NCBI GenBank assembly: GCA_013813715.1 | Contig: JACCRF010000097.1 | Span: forward strand, 57,594 to 121,593 | Reading direction: 5' to 3' | DNA length: 64,000 nucleotides | Source of the DNA: Gemmatimonadaceae bacterium | GTDB taxonomy: Bacteria; Gemmatimonadota; Gemmatimonadetes; Gemmatimonadales; Gemmatimonadaceae | Shown here: one piece after another, positions 1 through 8,891 of the stretch | How the letters are laid out: every line of letters begins with the position of its first letter | Numbering within the stretch: position 1 is the first letter of the stretch | Translations under genes and position numbers: made by a program | The notes under the pieces: generated by a model | What the model was told of the DNA's origin: nothing | What the model saw: the letters and a program-made list of their open reading frames with translations, nothing else | The model's database searches: none

Positions 1-1
1 T

Positions 2-103
2 CCAGTGGTCGGTCGTCGACCGCTGGGATGGGTGGGGGCCGTTGTACGCGCATTCGGGGTGGCCAGCGGTGAAGAAGCGGATTCTGGCATGGTGAATCCA
101 TAG
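2..103 (+). CDS. C-terminal end of an upstream gene, unidentified
   Basis: An open frame enters from the left edge and stops at a TAG, five bases before the NamZ start. Only about 33 residues are visible (PVVGRRPLGWVG... ending MVNP), too few to assign a family. The close spacing to the next ATG suggests it is co-transcribed with the NamZ gene. It is partial, and nothing about function can be claimed. Confidence 0.4.
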   Translation, partial: PVVGRRPLGWVGAVVRAFGVASGEEADSGMVNP

Positions 104-108
104 GCGGG

Positions 109-1311
109 ATGCTCCTCCCGTTTCATGTCGCCGTAGCTGCCGCCCTGCTCTGCGGTGCACCGTTACCCCGGATCACGCTGGGCGTCACCGTCCTGGTGAA
201 CGATTCTCTCCACCTGATACGTGGGAAGCGCGTGGGCCTGATCACCAATCACACCGGGCGTGACGAGCAGGGGCGCAGCAGCATCGACATAATTTTCAAC
301 GCGCCGGGTGTTCGGCTTACCGCCTTGTTCGCGCCCGAGCACGGCATCCGCGGCGTTGCCGAAGGTGGTGCGCGCATCGCTTCGTCGGTAGACAGCGCCA
401 CGGGCGTTCCGATCCATTCCTTGTATGGCGACACGCGTGTTCCCACGAGCCGCATGCTCCGGGACGTGGACGTCCTTCTATATGACATCCAGGACGTCGG
501 CGCACGGATGTACACCTATGTGTGGACGATGACGCTAGCCGCCGAGGCGGCGAAGAAGGCGGGCAAACGGTTCGTTGTCCTCGACCGGCCGAATCCGATC
601 CGAGCCGACATTGCGGAGGGTGGACTCATCGAGCGGCGCTTCCGCACGTTCACCGGGCTGCACGACGTTCCGTTGCGTTACGGCCTCACGCCCGGCGAGC
701 TGGCGCTGTTTCTCGTGAGCACGAAGCGGATTGACGCCAACATCGTGATCGTGCCGATGAAAGGCTACCGCAGGTCGATGTGGTGGGATGACACCGGGCT
801 GGGCTGGGTGAGTCCTTCGCCCAACATCCGGGATGTCGAGTCGGCTCTGCTCTATCCCGGGATTTCGTTTTTCGAGGCGACCAATGTCAGCGAGGGGCGC
901 GGCACCGATGCACCGTTTCGGCTGATAGGCGCGCCGTGGATGACGGACGCGGGAGCGATAGCGCGGGCGATGAACGCGAAGCGGCTTCCTGGTGTGAGCT
1001 TCGCAGTGACGTCGCGGCGCATCGCGCGCGGCGAGAAGCACGGTGGAATGACGATTCCAATGGTTCGGATCGACATCACGGACCGCGATTCGATTCGGGC
1101 GGCAGATATCGGGGCGCATCTGCTTCGCGAGATCTACAGCCGCCATCGGGGGCAATTTCAATGGCGTGCCCAGGGAATCGAAGAGCTGTCGGGCTCGCGC
1201 GTCCTGCGCGGCGCCGTTGGGAACGGGGGCATTGCGGCCGTCCTCGCGCAGTGGCGGAAGGACAGCGCGCGATTCAGCGCCGCGGCGGCGGCCTGGCGCC
1301 TGTACCGATAA
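109..1311 (+). CDS. namZ: Exo-beta-N-acetylmuramidase NamZ family (DUF1343)
   Basis: A 400-residue secreted protein with an N-terminal hydrophobic signal (about residues 1-24). It carries the hallmark DUF1343 blocks: GLITNHTG (43-50), FAPEHGIRG (74-82, with the conserved glutamate at 77), YDIQDVGAR (125-133) and LDRPNPI (158-164). NamZ enzymes release terminal N-acetylmuramic acid from peptidoglycan fragments in wall recycling or scavenging. The length is normal for the family. The start directly follows the end of the preceding reading frame, so it is probably the distal gene of an operon that begins outside the window. The specific substrate is inferred from the family. Confidence 0.88.
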   Translation: MLLPFHVAVAAALLCGAPLPRITLGVTVLVNDSLHLIRGKRVGLITNHTGRDEQGRSSIDIIFNAPGVRLTALFAPEHGIRGVAEGGARIASSVDSATGVPIHSLYGDTRVPTSRMLRDVDVLLYDIQDVGARMYTYVWTMTLAAEAAKKAGKRFVVLDRPNPIRADIAEGGLIERRFRTFTGLHDVPLRYGLTPGELALFLVSTKRIDANIVIVPMKGYRRSMWWDDTGLGWVSPSPNIRDVESALLYPGISFFEATNVSEGRGTDAPFRLIGAPWMTDAGAIARAMNAKRLPGVSFAVTSRRIARGEKHGGMTIPMVRIDITDRDSIRAADIGAHLLREIYSRHRGQFQWRAQGIEELSGSRVLRGAVGNGGIAAVLAQWRKDSARFSAAAAAWRLYR

Positions 1312-1564
1312 GGCGCGCGGATGGTGACAGAGGACGTGACAGTCCCGTTACGGGTCGCCGACGTTGAGACTATGACACCCTGCTAATATTTCCTGCCTGC
1401 CGCGAAGCTCCCGCGGACCGGCCGCCCCCGTTCCGGGCGTCCCCTCACTCAACGGAAAAATCGATCCGCTTTCGGATCGGTGCCGCGCGCCGCCGGGCTG
1501 GAGTCCGGCAGCGCGATCGCACAGATCGAGACGAGAGCAGCAGCAGTCCTTCGAAACCGGATTC
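1312..1564. other. Intergenic region between convergent genes
   Basis: About 250 bases between the NamZ gene and the unrelated lipoprotein gene, which converge. No coding frame with credible signals and no clear terminator with a T-tract was seen. Confidence 0.4.
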
Positions 1565-2890
1565 TCAAACGGAGGCAAGGGTAGCTCGCAGTCGAATCGC
1601 GGCGGCCTCCGCGACGGTAACGTTGCGCGCGTCGGCAGCGGTGCGCAGTTCACCCAGAATTGCGTCGAGCTGGCCGCGCACACTGCTCGTCAACGTATGG
1701 GCGAAGCGATTTCGTACGTACTCGAGTGTGGTCACATCGCCCCGCACGCCGGCTGAGTTGTTGGCAGCCGCGTCGACGATAATCTGTGCTGCCCACAAAT
1801 CGAATCGCGCGCGGTCAATCTCGGCAGGCGGCCGATGTCGGAGCCGGAAGTCGAGCGTGGCACGCGCGACGTCGATCGCCGCTTGGCGCGCGGCCGCAGC
1901 ATTGCGACTGCTTGCGGCGCTGGTAAGCGCGGCGAGCGCGGTCGTCATCTGCGTGGCGAGCATCGGCGGGGAGCCCGCGCGATAGCCGTTCCACGCCGAT
2001 GCCATCACGCCGAGCGTAGTCGTCACTTCGGGCCAGGCGCCGGTGAGGGCAGCGTCGAAAATCGACAGGGCACCGGTCTGCAGCGTGTTGAGCGCTGCGG
2101 GTGGCGCACTCGTCAATGCATCGGTGGGGACGGCGAGGGCGAGCGCCTCAATATTGCCCCCCGAACCCGTCGCGAACTCGCCATAACCCGGGGCGAAGGT
2201 CTTGTCCTCGCGCGATCCGTCGTTGTGCAGCTCATTCGCGATCATGGCGCCGGACACTGGGCCTGTTGGACCGTTCACTGTCTCGCCGACCGACTTGACT
2301 GTGACTTCCTCGAACACAAGCCCGCAGATGTTCTCGGGCCGAAACACGTCGCCGACCTTTGGACTGGCCGGCATGATCATGGCGAGCGGGCCATCGCGCT
2401 CGACCAGCCAAGTGCCGTCGCGGTCGGCAAGGGTGCCGTTTTCGAAGTTGAAGACATCCTCTCCGAAGTACCACACCGAGCCGTCGTCGGCTTGTCCGTA
2501 CCAGTCGAGGGCCACCTCGTCGACGCGACCGTTCAGGAACGCGACATACTGCGACTCGTGGGTCTGAACCTGCCTGCCATTCCAGGTAATGGTCTTGGGA
2601 TTAGGCAGGAGGGTAGTCTCGACGCGGAGTGGCGCGCCGTCTACCGTGCCCAACAGCACGGCTGAATGGAGCCGGCTGATGGGGAAGAGCGGGTTGGTGA
2701 TATTGAGGGGACTGGAAAATGTGGGTTGAACGAGATCCACCCGTGCACTCGCCGGTGCGAGTGGAAGTTTGCTGCAGTCCGCTGCCGGGCTGGTCGCGCT
2801 TTCGCCTTTACAGCCCGTCATCGCGGCCACGCCGGCCGCCAGGACCAGTGCGCGCGTCAGGAATTGTGTCACGAGAGCCTCCATCGTCAT
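1565..2890 (-). CDS. Putative lipoprotein of unknown function
   Basis: A 441-residue protein with a signal sequence ending in a lipobox-like AMTGC near residue 26, so probably membrane-anchored on the outer face. After the Cys comes a beta-rich domain with motifs NITNPLFPIS, HESQYVAFLNG and WYFGEDVFNFENG (roughly residues 60-240). An alanine-rich helical C-terminus follows (about 270-440). I recognise this as a recurrent uncharacterised domain but cannot name a function. It lies 46 bases downstream of the anti-sigma gene on the same strand, so it may belong to the sigma/anti-sigma operon. Confidence 0.7.
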   Translation of the reverse strand: MTMEALVTQFLTRALVLAAGVAAMTGCKGESATSPAADCSKLPLAPASARVDLVQPTFSSPLNITNPLFPISRLHSAVLLGTVDGAPLRVETTLLPNPKTITWNGRQVQTHESQYVAFLNGRVDEVALDWYGQADDGSVWYFGEDVFNFENGTLADRDGTWLVERDGPLAMIMPASPKVGDVFRPENICGLVFEEVTVKSVGETVNGPTGPVSGAMIANELHNDGSREDKTFAPGYGEFATGSGGNIEALALAVPTDALTSAPPAALNTLQTGALSIFDAALTGAWPEVTTTLGVMASAWNGYRAGSPPMLATQMTTALAALTSAASSRNAAAARQAAIDVARATLDFRLRHRPPAEIDRARFDLWAAQIIVDAAANNSAGVRGDVTTLEYVRNRFAHTLTSSVRGQLDAILGELRTAADARNVTVAEAAAIRLRATLASV

Positions 2891-2936
2891 GTGTGTGTTA
2901 GGAGCAGGCGACGGAGGAATCTGTGACAGCTATCTT

Positions 2937-3668
2937 CTACTGTGTCAGCGGAACGATGTACATGCCGCGGGCATCTGCTGGATTGCCAGTCGTTATGCGG
3001 GATCCGTCCTTGAGGAACCGGCGGCTTCCGTTCACCCTGATCTCTACGCGCGGAGCGGTACGCGGTATGACAATCTCGAATCCGGACGATGAGCCGCTGT
3101 TGTCGATGACCAGGCGGCCAGCGTCGGAGGTAAACGTTGCCGCCCCGGTCGCAGTGCGAACCGTCACTTCGGCGCCGTTGGAAAGTGATACGCGCGCTGC
3201 GCCGGGTGCCTGGGTCGACGTGAACAGAATGACGAGCTGAGCCCCCGGTTCTACTGAGATTCCCGCGAGCGGAGCGTCCGCACTGGGAGCGGGAAGCACG
3301 ACGGTTCGTGCTTCCGGCTCCGCCCCTAGCCGGTTGAGGGCGGCAACCACCAGCTCGCGAACGGGTGAGCGCGGCGCCGCGATCGCTGCCCCTGCGACGC
3401 CGATGACGAGAAGCATTCCGGCCGCCCACCGCAGTCTGCCGAAGTCGCTTCGGCGTGCGCGCGCGGCGACCAGGTGGCCGTCGACCCGCGGGAGCCGGTG
3501 GTCGAGCTGTCTGAGCAGCGTGAACACCTCTGCTTCCTCGGCGTCCGCCCTGGCGACAAGGATGCGGCATTCGCTGCATCCCGCGACATGTTCGCGAACA
3601 GTGTCTTCCAAACCGGAAGCAAGCTCGCCATGACGCAGCCGCTGGATTTGCTCCTCGTCAAGGTGCAT
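2937..3668 (-). CDS. Anti-sigma factor with zinc-finger-like domain
   Basis: A 243-residue protein with an N-terminal ZAS-type motif H-x3-C-x2-C (HVAGCSEC, about residues 27-34), a single transmembrane segment (about 78-98) and a periplasmic tail of about 140 residues. This is the standard architecture of membrane anti-sigma factors that hold an ECF sigma factor inactive until a signal arrives. Its ATG overlaps the stop of the sigma gene by one base (TGATG), showing translational coupling and therefore a cognate pair. The signal is unknown. Confidence 0.88.
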   Translation of the reverse strand: MHLDEEQIQRLRHGELASGLEDTVREHVAGCSECRILVARADAEEAEVFTLLRQLDHRLPRVDGHLVAARARRSDFGRLRWAAGMLLVIGVAGAAIAAPRSPVRELVVAALNRLGAEPEARTVVLPAPSADAPLAGISVEPGAQLVILFTSTQAPGAARVSLSNGAEVTVRTATGAATFTSDAGRLVIDNSGSSSGFEIVIPRTAPRVEIRVNGSRRFLKDGSRITTGNPADARGMYIVPLTQ

Positions 3669-4336
3669 CAGTTCTCCCCGTAAGCCGCGCGGAACGCGCG
3701 ACGCGCGCGCGCCAGCAGGGTGCCGACACTCGCTTCGTTCAACTCCAACGCGAGGGCCATGTCGCGGTAGCTGTATCCTTCCGACGCGAGCATGAGAAGA
3801 CGCTTATCGCGCTCCGGAATTCGATCGGCAGCGGCGCGAACTCTCGCTCGTGACTCCTCGGCGATAGTCTCTTCCTCTGCCGACGGCCCCGGCGGCGAAT
3901 GAACGCCCTTCGCCCGGTCGAGAGTGAGAAGGCGGCTGCGCCTGCCCTGCGACGAGCCCACGTTCCGCAGCAGATTCATCGCCACGCTGATCAGCCATGC
4001 CTGCGGCGAATCCGGCAGCGAGCCCCGGCGGTAAAGCCTGATGAACGCTTCCTGAGCGAGATCAGCGGCCAAGTCGGGATCTCCTGACAGGCGGTCGAGA
4101 TATCGGTAGAGATGCTCGAAATGCCCATTGAACAACTCCGCAAAGATGTCATGAAAGCGCAGCGGCTCGGTGCGTGAAGAGCGAACGCTCTCCTCGCGAA
4201 GCCGGTCTCGCGCTGCAGACGAAGCGTCTCGACGCGGTATGGGTTCGGGATACTTCACGCCAGCCTCACCGATAGGAACCAGCACCGCGACCCCGTTGTG
4301 ACAGGCAACGGGCAACGGGCCACCGTAGCGCCTCAC
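3668..4336 (-). CDS. ECF-family RNA polymerase sigma factor
   Basis: Region 2 is clear (HLYRYLDRLSGDPDLAADLA then QEAFIRLYRRG), followed by region 4 (ERDKRLLMLASEGYSYRDMA, then ALELNEASVGTLLARARRAF), the helix-turn-helix for the -35 element. The frame opens with a GTG at 4336 and has about 60 residues before region 2, longer than usual, so the true start may lie further in. It is coupled to the anti-sigma gene by TGATG. The TonB-type gene ends 45 bases upstream on the same strand, which suggests a regulated envelope function. Confidence 0.9.
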   Translation of the reverse strand: MRRYGGPLPVACHNGVAVLVPIGEAGVKYPEPIPRRDASSAARDRLREESVRSSRTEPLRFHDIFAELFNGHFEHLYRYLDRLSGDPDLAADLAQEAFIRLYRRGSLPDSPQAWLISVAMNLLRNVGSSQGRRSRLLTLDRAKGVHSPPGPSAEEETIAEESRARVRAAADRIPERDKRLLMLASEGYSYRDMALALELNEASVGTLLARARRAFRAAYGEN

Positions 4337-4381
4337 CTATCAACCGGTTTTCTCCTCACCCATCATCCCGGTCTTACATCG

Positions 4382-6649
4382 CTAAAACCGCCAGTCCAAT
4401 CCCACAACCAGCGGAGCCTGCGGCCGCATCTCGATCCCGACGAGCTCGCCGGTCGTCGTGTCCGGTGCGTATGTCAGAAGGTTTTTCCGATTCAGGAGGT
4501 TGGTCATCGTCCCAAAGACTGCCACGGTCGCATCGCGCCCCTGTATGTCGAAATGCCAGTGTTTCCGCACGCCCAGATCGATGCGCATGTAGGCCGGAAG
4601 CCTGGTACCTCCGAGCGACTGGCCGCGATGCTCGGGACTCCCACCAAACTCGCATCCGCGATCGCGAAGATTGCACGCCTCCCACTCTAGACCGCCGGAT
4701 ATTCCGGTCGTGCGACGACCGAGCGCACCCGTGATTCCGAGCCTCGCGGACGAAGTCGCAGTCGGCAGCACTATTATTCCCGCCTCGACCAGATGCGTGG
4801 CGCCGTGATCGGGGACGTAGCTGGAATCGTCGTCGTCGACCCGCGCCCTCTGCAATCCGTAGCTGGCGACAATTCCGTACCTCGCCGTGCTCATGGTCGC
4901 GTCAACAGAAAAACCGCGCGCGGCACCCGACCCCACCGAGAAATCGCGCGTCGCGAACGGTTTCCCCTCGACCGGCGCCACGAGCAGCAGCCCATCGAGC
5001 CGGCGAGAATATCCCTGCGCACCAAGACGCACTCCGGCCGAGGGGCGATACTCGCCGGCGACGACGACCTGATCGCTGTGCGCGACCGGAACGCCCGGTG
5101 CCGCGGCACCGATGTGCAGGTCAACCGGGAACACGTTGCCGACGACCGATTCCGCGTTCCTCAGCGACTGGGCGAACTGGTGGAGGCGGGCGTAGCTGCC
5201 CGAAAGCGCCAGGCGTTCGGATGGCTTCCATTGCAGCCGTCCACGGGGAGCGATGTGCAGGTCGCCGGCCGCCGCTGCGGCAGAAGCCGCCCACTGAAGG
5301 TGGAACTGCCGCCCGAGATCACGCGTCTGCTGCGCAAACAGCGAGACCACTGGCGTTGTCGCGTTCAGGATGGAGTTGAGCGCCGGTGCGGAATCGAGCT
5401 CGATGCGGTAGGATGTCCTGCTCCGCTCCAAGCGCATACCGGCGACAGTTGTCGAACGAGTGGATGCGCGCTCGAGCGACAGGAGAAGTCCCTCATCGCG
5501 CCGCTCCGCGGCCATCCCGATACGGCCCGACTCAGCACCCCAGTCAGCGCCTGCGTCGCCAACCGCGCTCCAGCCCAGTACACGCACCGGCATCCCGGCG
5601 GCGTTCCCCCGCCACTCGGCGCCAACCGACTGACTGTGCCATTCGAAGGCGTTGCGAAGCGCATCGCCCGTCGCCGGCGGGTCCGCGTTTGCCGTAGCTG
5701 CGGTACTGATCTCGTTCTGGCTGTCATAGCCGAGCAGTCGAAGTCGGCCGCCGAAGAGGCGCGAACCAAGCGTTGCCAAAAAGTCACTCGACGTGCCGGA
5801 CAGGTGAGACGCCTCGTGCTTCGAGCCAGCCAGACCCGGAAAGCCCGAACGGAAACTGATCATGTAGCCTGCGTCCGCTGTGCCGACGGGACCATCAACA
5901 GTAAGACGCACCTGACTTGTTGTAGCGCCTCCCTGCACGTTCAGCCGCTTTTCAGGGTTTCGCGTTGTTCCGGCGACGGTTCCTGAAAGGGACGCCGGAT
6001 GCATCGGCGACGGAACATCCGACGAGAGGGACACACTCGAGAGCGCATCGGGGTTCCACGCGCTGAACGACGCACCGGTGTGATAGGGACTGAACACGGG
6101 GATTCCGTCAAGTACGTATGCGGTCTGGTCTGAGCTTCCTCCCCTTATGTGGATACCGCTCGGCGATTCAGGCTTGAGTACCACCTCGCCACCTCCAAGT
6201 GCCTGCAATACGTCGGGCTCGGCGAGCATTGGGTGGTTTCTGACGGCGGCGATCGAGCTCGTGCGATCCGCGAACGTCATGCTGTCGCCGGTCGCGAATC
6301 CGCGAACTGCAACTGGCGGCCGAATCTTCACCGATGAGAGTCGAAAAGCGACGGAACGAAGCGACACGTTGATCTCGATGTGTCCGCTCGGTGGCACGAG
6401 CGCATGCAATGTGCGCGGCGCGTGACCGAGGAACCGCACGGTGATGTGCTGCGCTCCCGCCGGAACCCGGCGCATCAGGTAACGCCCGTCGGCGTCGGTC
6501 AGGGTGGCCTGGTTCAGATCAGTGAGCACGACCTCCGCGCCAGCGAGCACGGCACCTGACTGCTCGTCGCGCACGGACCCGCCGATCGTCGCCTGCGTCG
6601 CCTGAGTTGCGAGGAGGAATTGCATCGCGCCCAGAAGAACCGTTCCCAT
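4382..6649 (-). CDS. TonB-dependent receptor-like outer-membrane protein with carboxypeptidase-regulatory domain
   Basis: About 755 residues from the chosen ATG at 6649, which is preceded by GGAGAG at 5-base spacing and gives a good signal peptide (MGTVLLGAMQFLLATQA). A CarboxypepD_reg-like domain follows (IGGSVRDEQSGAVLAGAEV ... DGRYLMRRVPAG), then a plug domain (ALGGGEVVLKPESPSGIHIRG, AYVLDGIPVFSPYH) and a long beta-barrel ending in aromatic WRF. It probably transports a large substrate across the outer membrane. The open frame extends 53 codons further upstream, but that part looks non-coding. The sigma/anti-sigma genes lie immediately downstream. Confidence 0.88.
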   Translation of the reverse strand: MGTVLLGAMQFLLATQATQATIGGSVRDEQSGAVLAGAEVVLTDLNQATLTDADGRYLMRRVPAGAQHITVRFLGHAPRTLHALVPPSGHIEINVSLRSVAFRLSSVKIRPPVAVRGFATGDSMTFADRTSSIAAVRNHPMLAEPDVLQALGGGEVVLKPESPSGIHIRGGSSDQTAYVLDGIPVFSPYHTGASFSAWNPDALSSVSLSSDVPSPMHPASLSGTVAGTTRNPEKRLNVQGGATTSQVRLTVDGPVGTADAGYMISFRSGFPGLAGSKHEASHLSGTSSDFLATLGSRLFGGRLRLLGYDSQNEISTAATANADPPATGDALRNAFEWHSQSVGAEWRGNAAGMPVRVLGWSAVGDAGADWGAESGRIGMAAERRDEGLLLSLERASTRSTTVAGMRLERSRTSYRIELDSAPALNSILNATTPVVSLFAQQTRDLGRQFHLQWAASAAAAAGDLHIAPRGRLQWKPSERLALSGSYARLHQFAQSLRNAESVVGNVFPVDLHIGAAAPGVPVAHSDQVVVAGEYRPSAGVRLGAQGYSRRLDGLLLVAPVEGKPFATRDFSVGSGAARGFSVDATMSTARYGIVASYGLQRARVDDDDSSYVPDHGATHLVEAGIIVLPTATSSARLGITGALGRRTTGISGGLEWEACNLRDRGCEFGGSPEHRGQSLGGTRLPAYMRIDLGVRKHWHFDIQGRDATVAVFGTMTNLLNRKNLLTYAPDTTTGELVGIEMRPQAPLVVGLDWRF

Positions 6650-6765
6650 CCAGACTCTCCCACGATCTGGCCCTACCCAAAGATGCCGCGTCGTCGAGCG
6701 CCGTGGCCAGTGGCGCGGTAACGCTTTGCTTCGCACTATTGAGCTCCTTCGCTGGTTGGGAGCTT

Positions 6766-8013
6766 TTGAGCACTCGACGCCGGCTGTCGATCGCAATCCG
6801 TCCTGCACTCGCTGCCGCGATTATCACCGGCTGCAGCGTGAGCGAATCCGTTTCTCCGCCGGTGACACAGCCGCCACCACCACCGCCGCCGCCTCCATCA
6901 GTCGAGGCGCGGGCGCTCTGGGTTTCCCGGTTCGAGTTCGACTCGCCGGAGAAGATCACACGGATAATGGACGACGCCCGTTCGGCGAACTTCAACATCG
7001 TCTACTTCCAGGTGCGCGGGGCGGCGGATGCGATCTACCGTTCGTCGATCGAACCATGCGCGGTGGTGCTATGCGGCAGGCTCGGCGGCACGGCAACATG
7101 GGATCCTCTCGAGGTGGCGGTAAGAGAAGCGCACGCGCGGGGTCTCGAGCTGCACGCGTGGCTCAACGCATTCACCGGAGTTGGGTCTGGCGCGGCAAGC
7201 ACGTGCGCGACGCTCGTCGAGTCAGCGTCTGGAAATCCGCGCCACATTCTCAAGGAGCATCCGGAGTGGGCGATGGTGGACGACGCGGGTGTCTCGATGC
7301 CCTGCCCCAACAACGAAGAGTACGTGTGGCTGTCGCCCGGGAATCCCGGGGTTCGCACTCAGCTCGCGCGCGTCGCCGCAGATGTCGTCCGACGTTACGG
7401 TGTTGACGGCATTCATCTAGACCGGATTCGATACCCGGGCACGAGGTGGTCGTACGACCCGGCCAGCCTCGCTGAATTCGGAAAGAGTCCCGGCTCCGAT
7501 CCTGGCGGCTGGGCGCAGTTTCGCCGCGATCTCGTCGGCAGGGCGGTGCGCGAGGCGTTCGACAGCGTCGTTGCCGTGCGACCTGCGACCGTTCTCAGCG
7601 TGGCTGCGTGGGGCATCTACCAGGACAAGTGGGGATGGAACTCATCGCAGGGCTACAGCCAGTACCTCCAGGATCCGCGGGCCTGGGCGAAGGACGGATA
7701 TCTGGATGTGACGGTACCGATGACGTACTTCGCCATCAACTCAGCGTCCTGTAGCTTCGCTGACTGGATCTGCCTGCTCGAGGATCACCTGCGCGGTGTG
7801 CAGGCGGCAACCGGCCGCGACATGTACATCGCCATCGCCGCAAACAAGGGATCGCCTGAATCACTGCGACAGGTGCAGGCAGGGCGTGCGTACGGAGTGA
7901 AAGGATTCGCCTTCTACTCGTACGCGAGCGCCTCCGCTGCCAATCTGTTCACCGCGCTCGCGGCTGGACCCTTCAACGCAAAGGCCTCGATTCCGCGCAT
8001 GTCGTGGCGTTGA
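6766..8013 (+). CDS. GHL10-family glycoside-hydrolase-like lipoprotein
   Basis: Has the GHL10 (formerly DUF187) TIM-barrel signature: ALWVSRFEFDSPEKITRIMD, NFNIVYFQVRG, GLELHAWLNAF, YGVDGIHLDRIRYPG and VTVPMTYF. These proteins are probable secreted polysaccharide hydrolases. I chose the TTG at 6766 (415 aa) because it yields a basic n-region (STRRRLS), a hydrophobic stretch and lipobox IITGC; GGGAG lies just upstream, though at only 3-base spacing. The frame is open back to an ATG at 6607, which would overlap the divergent TonB start. A run of about nine prolines follows the lipobox region. Confidence 0.8.
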   Translation: MSTRRRLSIAIRPALAAAIITGCSVSESVSPPVTQPPPPPPPPPSVEARALWVSRFEFDSPEKITRIMDDARSANFNIVYFQVRGAADAIYRSSIEPCAVVLCGRLGGTATWDPLEVAVREAHARGLELHAWLNAFTGVGSGAASTCATLVESASGNPRHILKEHPEWAMVDDAGVSMPCPNNEEYVWLSPGNPGVRTQLARVAADVVRRYGVDGIHLDRIRYPGTRWSYDPASLAEFGKSPGSDPGGWAQFRRDLVGRAVREAFDSVVAVRPATVLSVAAWGIYQDKWGWNSSQGYSQYLQDPRAWAKDGYLDVTVPMTYFAINSASCSFADWICLLEDHLRGVQAATGRDMYIAIAANKGSPESLRQVQAGRAYGVKGFAFYSYASASAANLFTALAAGPFNAKASIPRMSWR

Positions 8014-8691
8014 CTACTGCACGCCTCGCGTCTTCCATCCGTTGAGCTTGCCGAGATCCACCTTGCCTATCGTGCCCTTGAGCGCGTTCATGTCGACGCC
8101 GTTGCCTTCCGCCGCGACGATGAAGCGGTCGCCCACGAGCACGCTGATCTCGCCCGACTTGCTCCCGTTGTTGTACTTCTCGAGTGCTTTGTACCCGTTG
8201 AACTTCGTCGTCTTCTCGTAACCGCCGTCACTCTCGCGGTCGATCTCCGTCGTTGCCCAGGCGGCGGCTGCCATGCCGGCGAGTCCCGTCATGCTCCCGA
8301 TGTCGGTGATGTTCACGGTTACCGAGCTGCCCTGGTCATTCGAGTAGCGCCCCTTCGCTGTGGAAACCATCATGCCCATCGCCCCCGCCCTCTCTCCGGT
8401 GGCTTCGGTGCGTTTCATCCCCGGCAGGTCCCCAGGCAAGAGATTTTTCAGCTCGCGGAAGTCCACGGTCTCCACCTTTCTCCCCGCGTTGGCTGAGTTG
8501 ATCGCGGCTCCCATCGCCGCCATCGCGTCGCCTACGTTCGCCGTGCCCGCCTTGCTTGCCTGCTCGAGATTCTTCGTGGCCTCTTCGAGCTGCTTCGCGG
8601 CGTCTTCGGCAGCCTTCTGCTCCGGATTCGAACAGGCGGCGGTGGCTGCGACACAAAGCGATATCGCGATAAGTCCTGCTCTCTTGTTCAT
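8014..8691 (-). CDS. Putative lipoprotein with coiled-coil N-terminus
   Basis: 225 residues with a lipoprotein signal (ATAACSN, Cys at about 20), followed by an Ala/Glu/Lys-rich helix likely to form a coiled coil (about 25-60). A globular C-terminal domain contains GRYSNDQGSSVTVNITDIGS and GEISVLVGDRFIVAAEG. I do not recognise a named family. It converges tail to tail with the GHL10 gene, the stop codons being adjacent. Function is unknown; envelope location is inferred from the lipobox. Confidence 0.7.
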   Translation of the reverse strand: MNKRAGLIAISLCVAATAACSNPEQKAAEDAAKQLEEATKNLEQASKAGTANVGDAMAAMGAAINSANAGRKVETVDFRELKNLLPGDLPGMKRTEATGERAGAMGMMVSTAKGRYSNDQGSSVTVNITDIGSMTGLAGMAAAAWATTEIDRESDGGYEKTTKFNGYKALEKYNNGSKSGEISVLVGDRFIVAAEGNGVDMNALKGTIGKVDLGKLNGWKTRGVQ

Positions 8692-8891
8692 GGAATGGTC
8701 CTCGGATTGTGAGTTGGGCGGGCCCGCCGACTATACGCCAGTTTGTTGCTGCTTTCAAGGAGTATCCGCGGTGTAGTGGGTCAGTTTGCCCCCACGCCCT
8801 CCGGAGCCCAGCGGCACATTCACTTTGGTTCGGCGCATCGTATTATTCCAGTCGCTGAATGCAGCCCCCTTCCATCGCGCAGGTCTGACCA

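Noticed and set aside
4290..4380. Short direct repeat (GGCAACGGGCAACGGGC) near the sigma factor start as an operator
   Set aside because: It is short, lies within or just at the uncertain 5' end of the sigma gene, and shows no dyad symmetry.
4793..5986. A 397-codon plus-strand frame opposite the TonB-type gene
   Set aside because: No recognisable motif, Arg/Pro/Ala-rich composition typical of shadow frames, and the minus strand has a convincing barrel protein.
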